Assembly (NCBI GenBank): GCA_900552735.1
Contig: USBA01000023.1
Coordinates: 1 to 15,863, forward strand
Direction: 5' to 3'
Length of the DNA: 15,863 nt
Origin: an uncultured Collinsella sp.
GTDB lineage: Bacteria; Actinomycetota; Coriobacteriia; Coriobacteriales; Coriobacteriaceae
A program made the translations under genes and the position numbers. Under the pieces are notes generated by a model that saw only the letters and a list, made by a program, of their open reading frames with translations, did no database searches and had not been told where the DNA came from. The stretch's first letter is position 1; the number at the start of each line of letters is the position of its first letter. Positions 7,619 to 13,842 of this stretch are shown piece by piece.

Positions 7619-7802
7619 TTGAAAATGCTACCCATAATAAGTTTTTTCGGATAATCGACAGTGAGGCCCTAGTCGCTAAGCACAACTGCTTTTACAAACA
7701 GCTTTATCAGGGGTTTTAGTAGGTAAAAATCGATCTCTATATGCCAAACTAATGTTGACTGTCCATTTTCCGAAATAACTTGCTCTAGGTAGCACTTTTC
7801 AA
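7619..7802. repeat. AT-rich 184-bp element with long imperfect inverted repeats (MITE-like)
   Basis: The ends are inverted copies of each other. Segment 7627-7662 matches the reverse complement of 7758-7793 at 29 of 36 positions. The match continues outward as TTGAAAA(G)TGCTACC (7619-7632 against 7788-7802, with one extra base on the right). The 95-bp interior has no plausible coding frame. Composition is far more AT-rich than the flanks. A second, smaller inverted pair, GGGTTTTAGT (7711-7720) and ACTAAAACCC (7837-7846), links the interior to DNA just outside. No target-site duplication was visible. The rest of the 349-bp gap (7529-7877) holds only the serA terminator and no gene. The element lies between convergent genes. 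Confidence 0.65.
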
Positions 7803-7877
7803 GCCAATTCCAAGGAGCAATTGAAGGCTATTCGCAACTAAAACCCTAGCTTCCGCGACCGTTTTCCACCCGCGCGG

Positions 7878-8927
7878 CTACATTCCCGCCCAATCGATAA
7901 AAATCTCCTCACGAAGTCGCCGTTCGAGCTCTTGCTGCCGCGGCGTCTTGTCTTTCAACGGCATATCGAGATAGGACATGATAAGCTCCATCACCACGCG
8001 GAAGGCATCGGAGTCGGCCAGCTGACCATAGGTCATCAGAATGACGGGATATCCCATCGCTTGCAGCGCCGTCGTTCGATCGGAGTCCGAAATCTTGGAT
8101 TCTATGGATCCGTGAATGGCTTTACCTTGACATTCAACCAGGCACTCTCGGCTGCCCTCCTTATTTGACAGCAAGATATCGGCGTAGCGCCTATCAAGCC
8201 CCGAAATCAGGCGGGCGCTGCGCGTCATGCGAATCTCGACATTATTGGTAAGGCGCAGCCCTTCGCCGCCGCGCAGCCTCGAAAGGCCAAACAGCATCGA
8301 AGCCTGGACCTCGAGCGGCGATGCTGCCACCCCCGTAATGCATTTCGCGGCTCGTATGAACGATTTAGCGCCGCGGAGCCCCCGGACCTTATCGACGAAC
8401 TCTGTAAGCTCAGAGAGCTCGATCAAGGGAGGTCGTTTCCACAAGTCCGTTGGATTCCCCGAGGCATCCTTTACGTTTTCCCAGCCCGACCGTGCGTCAC
8501 CCCACCGGCCCCCGTATGCCTGCTCAAGTGCCGACTTTACCTGAGGTGCAATCTTGCACACGGCAAAGGTGCCGCACATCTCATACATGCACATGATTAG
8601 ACGCTCGTTTGAGACCGAGGAAGCCAGGGTCAGCAGCGTAAAGAGCGGGGACGCGACATCAAGGCCAAACTCCGTCTGCCGCACGGAGCCAAACGGCCTC
8701 CCCCCGTTCCAAACATGTCTTACAATGCGACCGCCTTTACGTCCGCAGCCGCCCTGCGCCAACACGTGTAACGGGGTGTCCAAGAAATGCTTGACGAGCG
8801 GATGCTCACAAAGGCGTTCCCTGCGCGGATCGTCCGCAGAATCGGGCAGGTCCGGCATTATTGCCAAGACCTGTGGAGGTATCCGGTGATACCGAAAGGC
8901 AGATATGTCGCACAGCATGTCGTCCAT
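7878..8927 (-). CDS. AbiEi/DUF559-like protein with PD-(D/E)XK-type nuclease C-terminus
   Basis: A 349-residue protein resembling actinobacterial proteins that join an AbiEi antitoxin-like middle to a DUF559/Vsr-like nuclease fold. Visible blocks are I8-S-A-F-R-Y-H-R-I-P-P (comparable to S-x-x-S-A-A-x-L-H-G-L-P), PLHVLA (52-57), then Q84-T-E-F-G-L-D-V-A-S-P-L-F-T-L-L (comparable to the GLPVTSPxRTxxDLA block of AbiEi proteins). The nuclease-like part is S203-P-L-E206, R247-Y-A-D250-I, L263-V-E265-C-Q-G-K269, and a late D281-S-D-R284-x-x-x-L-x-x-x-G-Y-P-V helix-strand. That gives an E...D...ExQ(xx)K pattern. No N-terminal helix-turn-helix is seen and no partner toxin (AbiEii) is adjacent. ATG 8927 is chosen by homology start; the ribosome site is poor and a 12-bp palindrome lies just upstream. 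Upstream in-frame extension would overlap the divergent gene. The function may be a regulator or defence-type nuclease; the family call is moderate. Confidence 0.65.
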   Translation of the reverse strand: MDDMLCDISAFRYHRIPPQVLAIMPDLPDSADDPRRERLCEHPLVKHFLDTPLHVLAQGGCGRKGGRIVRHVWNGGRPFGSVRQTEFGLDVASPLFTLLTLASSVSNERLIMCMYEMCGTFAVCKIAPQVKSALEQAYGGRWGDARSGWENVKDASGNPTDLWKRPPLIELSELTEFVDKVRGLRGAKSFIRAAKCITGVAASPLEVQASMLFGLSRLRGGEGLRLTNNVEIRMTRSARLISGLDRRYADILLSNKEGSRECLVECQGKAIHGSIESKISDSDRTTALQAMGYPVILMTYGQLADSDAFRVVMELIMSYLDMPLKDKTPRQQELERRLREEIFIDWAGM

Positions 8928-8930
8928 GAA

Positions 8931-8942
8931 GGGTACGTACCC
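8931..8942. promoter_or_regulatory. Perfect 12-bp palindrome at the start of the AbiEi-like gene
   Basis: GGGTACGTACCC is self-complementary and lies 3 nt upstream of the minus-strand ATG at 8927, where a ribosome binding site would normally be. It may be an operator for a dimeric regulator or a translation-blocking hairpin. The function is inferred only from position. Confidence 0.3.
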
Positions 8943-9041
8943 GCTGCGTCGCTTGTGAACCCGCTCGGACGGCAAACGCGCTGGCTCGGCCTGCGAACGG
9001 TAAATACTGCCACGCCCACGTCGCGGATCTCTCAGGAGGCT

Positions 9042-9047
9042 TACAAT
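9042..9047 (+). promoter_or_regulatory. Possible -10 element for the M20 peptidase gene
   Basis: TACAAT (5 of 6 to consensus) lies 35 nt before the ATG at 9082. No matching -35 hexamer was found, so support is weak. Confidence 0.25.
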
Positions 9048-9081
9048 CGGTTTGGAAAGCAAACTGATTGTGAGGTTGCAT

Positions 9082-9685
9082 ATGGTTGATGAGGACTTTG
9101 CCTGGCGGCTTGCGCAGGAGCTTGTGAAGATTGACAGCTCAGACCCCGGCGCGTATGAGCTCGAGATCGAACAACATATCAAAGACCTGGTCGAGACATA
9201 TGTTGCCAAACTCGATTCGCCCGTGCTGGACACCGCAGAGATACGCGAGCTCGAAGTGTTCCCCGGGCGCTGCAACCTTATGATTACCGTGCCGGGCGCG
9301 AGCGGCGAGGCGCGGCTCGTCTACATCTGCCATATGGATACCGTCACCCTAGGCGATGGCTGGAACGCGGACACGACCGTCGGCTTCTTTACCGGCTGCA
9401 CCGATACCGCCGTCATTGCCGGCAAGCCGGGTAACCGCAATTGCATGAGCTACGGCCCCGGGGGGGGGGTTGGGGGGGCCCAAAAACCACCACCCCCGGC
9501 CCCCCCCCCGACAGCCCGCCACGGCGGGTAACCCCAATCCCCCGCCCCCCCGCCCCGGGGGGGGGGGCGCCCCCCAAACCCCCCCCCCCCCCGGGGCCCA
9601 TGCCGATATCGTTCGCTGCCAGAACGTACTCATCGCGCTTGTTGACAACACGCTCTGGGACGCAAGCGTCCAAGTTGGGGCATAA
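9082..9685 (+). pseudogene. M20-family metallopeptidase (ArgE/DapE/CPG2 type), internally deleted and disrupted
   Basis: The start, MVDEDFAWRLAQELVKIDSSDP, and VYICHMDTVTLGDGWNAD are the N-terminal catalytic part of an M20 zinc peptidase, with H-M-D as the first metal motif. The frame then passes directly into VGFFTGCTDTAV...NRNCMSYGPG, which reads as the C-terminal part of the same family. The central 200 or more residues are missing: the GRGxxDMK motif with bridging Asp, the EE pair and the dimerisation domain. After SYGPG comes a tract of G and C runs (9453-9599). A second frame then resumes with HADIVRCQNVLIALVDN and ends at TAA 9685, which looks like the family's last helix. GAGGT (9072-9076) precedes ATG 9082; the TTG at 9052 is less likely. 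As written no active enzyme could be made. This may be true gene decay or a collapsed assembly. Confidence 0.7.
9453..9599. other. Low-complexity G/C homopolymer tract, probable sequence artefact
   Basis: About 147 bp made almost wholly of G and C runs: G10 (9460-9469), G7 (9472-9478), C10 (9500-9509), C7 (9545-9551), G11 (9557-9567) and C14 (9579-9592), with a few A/T bases between them. It sits inside the peptidase gene and replaces what should be a short stretch of normal codons between SYGPG and HADIV. Mixed G-runs and C-runs look like poly-G read ends assembled from both strands. A real hypervariable tract cannot be excluded. Confidence 0.7.
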
Positions 9686-9724
9686 TAAGCCGCGAACAAA
9701 CCGACTCGCGCGTTAGGACCGCCC

Positions 9725-10411
9725 ATGAAAGCACTTCCGTTTCCCTGCATCCGCCCGGCTCAGGACCGCGTGCTCGAGGCGCTGCCTGCAATGGGCAGCA
9801 TTCTGAGCGGCAACGATGCTCTGCGCGGAGCCCTTGCCGATGGCCTGATACTCAAGGACCCGGGTGCGGCGTATTACGTGTACGAATGCTCGGGCGAGCC
9901 GGGACGCGTGACGGGTGTCGTGGCGATCTGCCCGACGACGAGTGTACTTGCGGGCGACAAGGGCGATGCCAGCGCTGACGTGGCCGCCGCCGCGCGCGCA
10001 ATCGCCGAGCTTAAGGTGCAGCCGCGCCCTGTGTCGCTCTCATACGAGGCGTCGCCCGTCATGGACATCATCTTGGGCGCTGCCAAAGAGGGCGCGTCGC
10101 TCTACGCCGTCACCGACCCCGCGGGCATTACGCACCGCGCGTGGGAGGTCAAGCGCGAGGACGCCGTTGCCGCCATCCGAGCCATGCTCGACCAGGCACC
10201 GGAGCCGACGCCGGCTGACGATCCCACCTATGCTGCCGCGCTGGCAGGGGCGGCGCAGCTCCTGGCAGACGAGGCACGCACAGCCGGCACCTACACGGGC
10301 AAAGAGCCGTTCAACTTTACCGTTGCCGCGCTATTCCCCGCCGCGCAGGTCACCGGCGGCGCACCGCAGGTTCCAACGGGTCTGCTCACCCACCAGATCG
10401 CAAGGTTCTAA
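9725..10411 (+). CDS. DUF1015-like protein, short form without the GHHR motif
   Basis: The 228 residues fit the DUF1015 outline: MKALPFPCIRP at the start, Y50-Y-V-Y-E then R61-V-T-G-V-V-A, R101-P-V-S-L-S-Y, and A164-D-D-P-T-Y-A-A-A-L-A-G followed by EPFNFTVAALFPA. In standard members (about 400 residues) the 164-173 region reads like ADGHHRYAAALA. Here the G-H-H-R part is replaced by DPT, and the protein stops soon after. The biochemical role of DUF1015 is not established. Its genes often stand next to serC/serA in Firmicutes, as I recall, and here serA lies upstream with about 2.2 kb of irregular DNA between, which supports an old linkage. AGGA (9715-9718) lies 6 nt before the ATG. It begins 39 nt after the peptidase remnant, so it may be co-transcribed with it. 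A bidirectional terminator follows. Confidence 0.65.
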   Translation: MKALPFPCIRPAQDRVLEALPAMGSILSGNDALRGALADGLILKDPGAAYYVYECSGEPGRVTGVVAICPTTSVLAGDKGDASADVAAAARAIAELKVQPRPVSLSYEASPVMDIILGAAKEGASLYAVTDPAGITHRAWEVKREDAVAAIRAMLDQAPEPTPADDPTYAAALAGAAQLLADEARTAGTYTGKEPFNFTVAALFPAAQVTGGAPQVPTGLLTHQIARF

Positions 10412-10455
10412 CAGGGCGTAAACGCCCAGTACAAAGACTCGGCAGCTCAACAAAC

Positions 10456-10494
10456 AAGGGGCGGGGATACATGCGCATGCATCCCCGCCCCTTT
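10456..10494. terminator. Bidirectional terminator between convergent genes
   Basis: A 13-bp perfect stem, AAGGGGCGGGGAT (10456-10468) with ATCCCCGCCCCTT (10481-10493), encloses ATGCGCAT. On the minus strand the stem is followed by GTTTGTTG, on the plus strand by TTTC. It lies between the stops of the DUF1015-like gene and the second histidine phosphatase. Confidence 0.8.
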
Positions 10495-10538
10495 CACATC
10501 GAGCAATGACATCGGCGATCCGTATCGCCACGCCCGCG

Positions 10539-11174
10539 CTACCCGCGCTGCGGACCCGATGCCGCCACGAGCGGCTCAACCCCCAGCTCGCGCGCATAGT
10601 CTTCTTGCGTAAAGACTTCGACCAGATCAAACGTATCGGCTGCATCGTCAAATGCAAAATGCAGCACTGAGCAGTTGCCCGGCACGCGCTCACGCTCGTC
10701 GGCCGCCGCTCCCCTCACGTGGTCCAAAAATTCCTTGATGGCTGAGGCATGGCTCACCGCGAGCACGCACGAATGGTCCGGACTTCGCATAAGATCGGTC
10801 AACGTCGACACCATGCGCTCGCGCACCTGCATCTGCCCCTCACCACCAAACTGACGATAAAAGTCACGCCATGGGCGCTCGGGCATGAGCATCACGCGCT
10901 CGGCCTCAAAGTCGCCAAAAAACCACTCGCGCAGGCCATCAAGGCGCTCGTAGGCAAGGCCCGGCCACAGGTTGGCGATAGTCTGCTCGGTGCGGTGCAG
11001 TGTGGAGGTGTAGGCATGATCGGGTTCGATGCCGCGCGCACGCAAGAACATACCGGCGCGCACCGCCTGGTCGCAACCAAGCTGCGTGAGTGGCGAATCG
11101 CTCCAACCCTGAATAATGCGCTTAAGGTTGAATATCGTCTGTCCATGACGGACCAGATACAGATCTTTATTCAT
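10539..11174 (-). CDS. Histidine phosphatase family protein (second of a tandem pair)
   Basis: A phosphoglycerate-mutase-like phosphatase of the histidine phosphatase superfamily; it works through a phosphohistidine intermediate and its substrate is not predictable. The 211 residues begin MNKDLYLVRHGQT, with the R-H-G catalytic triplet, and include IIQGWSDSPLT, the conserved L-R-E-W-F-F-G-D-F-E acid segment, and A-V-S-H-A-S-A carrying the second histidine. ATG 11174 is chosen over upstream starts because AAAGGA precedes it by about 8 nt and the family begins exactly here. Longer frames would overrun the neighbour. It lies 19 nt downstream of a paralogue with the same layout, so the pair is likely one transcript from recent duplication. 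Compared with the paralogue it has a C-terminal extension of about 30 residues (VFTQEDYARELG...) of unknown use. Confidence 0.88.
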   Translation of the reverse strand: MNKDLYLVRHGQTIFNLKRIIQGWSDSPLTQLGCDQAVRAGMFLRARGIEPDHAYTSTLHRTEQTIANLWPGLAYERLDGLREWFFGDFEAERVMLMPERPWRDFYRQFGGEGQMQVRERMVSTLTDLMRSPDHSCVLAVSHASAIKEFLDHVRGAAADERERVPGNCSVLHFAFDDAADTFDLVEVFTQEDYARELGVEPLVAASGPQRG

Positions 11175-11193
11175 AGGGGGGTCCTTTCGCTCG

Positions 11194-11736
11194 TTACCAA
11201 TCAAGGAGCGAAAACGCCCCATCACAATAGCTAAAATGAAGCACGGCGCCGTTGTCGGGCTGTTCTCCCCCGCCGACCACATACTCAAGAAACTCCTGGC
11301 AGGCAGAGCCATGAGAGACTGCAAGCACACAATCGTGCTGCGGTCGAGCCATAATACGGGACAGCGTTGCAACCATGCGCGCCCGAAGCTCGCCTTCAGA
11401 CTCGCCACCAAAGGCGACCGGATAATCGCCCCAGGGTTGCGCCGGCATCTCGCGGTTTGATGTGCCCTCCAACGATCCCAAATGCCACTCGCGCAGGTCA
11501 TCGACCAGCTCTATGGAACGGCCCTCGCCAACGATCAGCTCTGCCGTACACCGTGCCCGACCCAACGGAGACGAATACGCATGGTCAAAGGAGATGCCGC
11601 GCGCCTCAAACGCCGCGCGCGTCGCCAGTGCCTGCTCGCGCCCGCGCACCGTAAGCGGCGAATCGTGCCAGCCCTGCAAAATGTTCTGCACATTGAGCTC
11701 GGTCTGCCCATGCCGCGCCAAATACAGATCGGCCAC
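11194..11736 (-). CDS. Histidine phosphatase family protein (first of a tandem pair)
   Basis: A 180-residue histidine phosphatase: ADLYLARHGQT holds the R-H-G motif, ILQGWHDSPLT the substrate-side segment, D-L-R-E-W-H-L-G-S-L-E-G the conserved acid/base stretch, and A-V-S-H-G-S-A the second catalytic histidine. It is close to the downstream gene across the whole length, with shared RHGQT, QGWxDSPLT, ARGIxxDHAYxS, LREW and VLHF blocks. The start is GTG at 11734-11736, preceded by GAGGGGAGGG. A nearby ATG (11736-11738) is in another frame and gives no homology. A 13-bp hairpin lies just upstream of the ribosome site, between this gene and the nitroreductase, and could modulate translation or processing. 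Substrate unknown; in this superfamily it may be a phospho-sugar, phospho-metabolite or nucleotide. Confidence 0.88.
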   Translation of the reverse strand: MADLYLARHGQTELNVQNILQGWHDSPLTVRGREQALATRAAFEARGISFDHAYSSPLGRARCTAELIVGEGRSIELVDDLREWHLGSLEGTSNREMPAQPWGDYPVAFGGESEGELRARMVATLSRIMARPQHDCVLAVSHGSACQEFLEYVVGGGEQPDNGAVLHFSYCDGAFSLLDW

Positions 11737-11751
11737 ATGCCCTCCCCTCGT

Positions 11752-11786
11752 ACCACCACAAAGGGGACGGGCACCTTTGTGGTGGT
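11752..11786. repeat. REP-like hairpin in the nitroreductase-phosphatase gap
   Basis: ACCACCACAAAGG (11752-11764) is perfectly inverted in CCTTTGTGGTGGT (11774-11786) around a 9-nt loop, GGACGGGCA. There is no T-run. Like the palindrome at 2513-2585 it carries a GGGAC/GGGGAC core next to a longer arm, suggesting a dispersed repeat family. On the minus strand it ends about 3-10 nt before the GAGGGGAGGG ribosome site of the next gene. Confidence 0.7.
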
Positions 11787-11818
11787 TTACCGCCGGATCA
11801 CGCCGGGGCGACGCTCAA

Positions 11819-12490
11819 CTACACCAGTACGTCGGCGAGTGGACGCTTGGGTACGTGGTGTACCTGTGCCTCGTCACGCCAGTAATTAATAGAGCCGTCG
11901 GGGTTGGAATCAATTGCATCGATCACCTGTGTCTCGGCGGGAACGCCAAAGACCATGATCAGCTTGACCTCGTACTTGTCGCCGTCAAGTCCCATGACAT
12001 CAATCGCACGAGGCGGAAAAGCCTTGAACATGCACGCCGCCACCTCGGGCGTAGCGCTGCGGGCGGCGAGCATCATCGTCTGCGCGGCGATACCAGCGTC
12101 TGCCTCGGTGATTGGCGCGGCAGGCTTGCCCGGAGCGGGACGCTCGGCAAGGATCGCGATATAGCCGGTCGGGCGCTCGCCCTCGACAGGACCCGACCAA
12201 TCCTTGAGCGCACCAGCCCATGTGAGCTTTTCAAATAAGCTCGAACACTCCTCGGCGTCGCTCACCACATGAAAACGCAGACGCTGAGCATTAGCGCCGC
12301 AGGGAGCCAGGTGCGCCAGCTCTGCCAGCTCAAGCAAAAACTCGCGCGGTACGCGCATGGACTCGTCAAATCGACGGCATGTGCGGGCACGACGGACCAG
12401 CGCGTCAAACGATTCCAGACCGAGTTTTTCGCAACCTTGCTTTGCCATCAACTCCACGCTCGACGGCGCCGCGGGAACAGCTTCGTTCAT
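11819..12490 (-). CDS. Nitroreductase-family flavoprotein
   Basis: A 223-residue FMN-dependent oxidoreductase-type protein that would reduce nitro compounds, quinones or similar substrates with NAD(P)H; the true substrate is unknown. Residues 33-41 (RRARTCRRF) match the arginine-rich FMN phosphate-binding start of the family, L61-A-P-C-G-A-N-A-Q-R-L-R-F-H-V-V matches its xxAPSxxNxQPWxFxVV block (here PCG for PSA), and EADAGIAAQTMMLAA is the second flavin-contacting helix. The C-terminal SINYWRDEAQVHHVPKRPL ending is like that of short nitroreductases. ATG 12490 is preceded by GGGGGT and begins about 30 residues before the first conserved block; further upstream in-frame starts lack a ribosome site. 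It heads a probable three-gene minus-strand unit with the two histidine phosphatases. No convincing promoter was identified in 12491-12650. Confidence 0.83.
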   Translation of the reverse strand: MNEAVPAAPSSVELMAKQGCEKLGLESFDALVRRARTCRRFDESMRVPREFLLELAELAHLAPCGANAQRLRFHVVSDAEECSSLFEKLTWAGALKDWSGPVEGERPTGYIAILAERPAPGKPAAPITEADAGIAAQTMMLAARSATPEVAACMFKAFPPRAIDVMGLDGDKYEVKLIMVFGVPAETQVIDAIDSNPDGSINYWRDEAQVHHVPKRPLADVLV

Positions 12491-12683
12491 AGAGACCCCC
12501 AATACAAGGCAATTGTTCTTAGGAAAATCTAACCTAAAACGCAGGCAATAACGAACAGGGCCGCAATGTTCTACACCTGTTGAATAGAAAAACGCGACAT
12601 GGGGAACAACGAGAACAAATCGGGACCTTTGGGTTACACTTCGCCCTCCCCAACCCATACGCCGGTGCCTTTAGGCGATACTT

Positions 12684-12736
12684 GTTGTAGCAACTGCGGC
12701 ATACGCCGCAAAAACAACAATGACGGCAAACGCCGT
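12684..12736 (+). promoter_or_regulatory. Structured leader with three small hairpins before hdeD-like gene
   Basis: Three consecutive stem-loops occur in 53 nt: GTTG-TAG-CAAC (12684-12694), GCGGC-ATAC-GCCGC (12696-12709) and ACGGC-AAAC-GCCGT (12723-12736). The last ends 6 nt before the AGGAG ribosome site (12743-12747). The second and third are near copies of each other. They could be protein-binding or translation-control elements. I cannot match them to a known riboswitch. Confidence 0.4.
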
Positions 12737-12752
12737 GCGGAAAGGAGACCTC

Positions 12753-13355
12753 ATGGGCATCTTTAAGAACGACGACCAGCAGTCGAATCTGTTTGGATTT
12801 GACGAGAAAAGCATGGCAGGCAAGGCAATCAAGGCCGTGCGCTGGATCTACGCCGCCACGGGCGTCATCGCACTGCTTGCCGGCATCGCGCTGCTGTTTG
12901 CGCCCGCCAAGTCCCTCGTCTTCCTGACGACCGTCCTGGGCTTCTACTTTGTGATCACGGCTGGCGTCAGGCTGTTCACCGCCATTTTTGAGCCGCTGCT
13001 GCCCGCCGGCTGGCGCGTCACGAGCATCATCTCCAACCTGATCATCATTCTGGGCGGCGTCATAATCCTGCGCAACCAGGCCTTCTCGACCGCGACGCTC
13101 ACCACGCTCGTGGTGGTCGTGGCCGGCTTTGGCTGGATTGTCGAAGGTGTCATGTCCATTCTGGAATCCGAGCTTTCGTCTAACCGCGCCCTCGCTATCC
13201 TGAGCGGCGCGCTCTCCATCATCGCCGGCGTGTTCGTGTTTATCTATCCGCTGTGGTCGGCAAAGATGCTCGTCATCTTTAGCGGCGCCGCGCTCCTGGT
13301 GTTTGGCGTGACGCTGATTATTCGTGCTATCCGCTTTGGCAAGCTGGTGCGCTAG
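12753..13355 (+). CDS. HdeD/DUF308-family membrane protein
   Basis: A 200-residue integral membrane protein of the HdeD (DUF308) type; HdeD in E. coli belongs to an acid-resistance island, but the molecular function is unknown. The cytoplasmic N-terminus (residues 1-28) is polar. Six hydrophobic segments follow at about 31-50, 55-75, 88-107, 113-133, 146-165 and 171-191, many ending in Gly or Ala, as in the family's repeated two-helix units (I-x-x-G-x-x-x-x-x-x-P). ATG 12753 is used because AAAGGAGA (12741-12748) lies 5 nt upstream; an ATG at 12720 has no site and would begin inside the leader hairpins. It joins directly to the YaiI-like gene with no gap, so both are one transcript. Confidence 0.85.
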   Translation: MGIFKNDDQQSNLFGFDEKSMAGKAIKAVRWIYAATGVIALLAGIALLFAPAKSLVFLTTVLGFYFVITAGVRLFTAIFEPLLPAGWRVTSIISNLIIILGGVIILRNQAFSTATLTTLVVVVAGFGWIVEGVMSILESELSSNRALAILSGALSIIAGVFVFIYPLWSAKMLVIFSGAALLVFGVTLIIRAIRFGKLVR

Positions 13356-13838
13356 ATGCCGCGAACGCTGTTTATTGATGGCGACGCCTGCCCGGTCACG
13401 CGTGAGTCGATCGACTGCGCGCGGCGGGCGGGCGTCGCCGTGGTTATCGCCGGCAACAGCACGCAGAACCTGGAACGCCACATTCGCCGCGACGATCCGC
13501 GCGATGCCGAGCACGCACGACACGGCTTTTGGGTCACGACGCTCGACGTGAGCGTGGGCGCCGATAGCGCCGACTTTGCCATTGTCGAGCGTCTGCAGGC
13601 GGGCGATGTGGTCGTGACGCAGGACATTGGCCTGGCGAGCATGGTGCTCGGCCGCGATGCCGCCGCCATCGGCGTGCGCGGGCGCGTGTACGACAAGGCG
13701 ACCATCGACATGCAGCTGTTTATTCGCCACGAAGAAAAGAAGGTGCGCCGCGCTGGCGGTCGCACCCGCGGGCCGGCAGCCTTCACCGGCGAAGACCGCG
13801 CCCGCTTTAAGCGCAACCTCACCGAGCTGCTGCGCTAA
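13356..13838 (+). CDS. YaiI/YqxD family protein (UPF0178, DUF188)
   Basis: A 160-residue soluble protein of the YaiI/YqxD family (UPF0178), a PIN-like fold of unknown activity. Typical marks are I7-D8-G-D10-A-C-P-V at the start, a central GADSADFAIVERLQAGDVVVTQDIGLA block with conserved acidic residues, V-Y-D, and a C-terminal RTRGPAAFTGEDRARF (R-x-x-G-P-x-x-x-x-x-x-D). The conserved acidic residues could bind metal as in nuclease-like PIN domains, but this is unproven. Its ATG immediately follows the TAG of the HdeD-like gene (13353-13355/13356), with no ribosome site of its own, so it is probably translated by reinitiation. A terminator begins 5 nt after its stop. Confidence 0.92.
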   Translation: MPRTLFIDGDACPVTRESIDCARRAGVAVVIAGNSTQNLERHIRRDDPRDAEHARHGFWVTTLDVSVGADSADFAIVERLQAGDVVVTQDIGLASMVLGRDAAAIGVRGRVYDKATIDMQLFIRHEEKKVRRAGGRTRGPAAFTGEDRARFKRNLTELLR

Positions 13839-13842
13839 CCAA

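Noticed and set aside
8928..9275. N-terminal extension of the AbiEi-like frame to 9275
   Set aside because: The extra residues are Ser-rich, lack homology and run antisense through the start of the M20 gene. The conserved part begins at the ATG at 8927.
9349..9750. Gly- and Pro-rich open frames over the homopolymer block
   Set aside because: They exist only because G and C runs contain no stop codons; there is no start site or family resemblance.
11175..11501. N-terminal extension of the second histidine phosphatase to 11501
   Set aside because: It would overlap the first phosphatase in another frame; the family start (DLYLVRHGQT) and AAAGGA site both place the start at 11174.
12720..12752. 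Start of the HdeD-like gene at ATG 12720
   Set aside because: There is no ribosome site there, and the segment forms the third leader hairpin and the AGGAG site used by ATG 12753.
12534..13730. 398-codon minus-strand open frame
   Set aside because: It overlaps the HdeD-like and YaiI-like genes antisense, is His/Asp/Arg-rich and matches no family.
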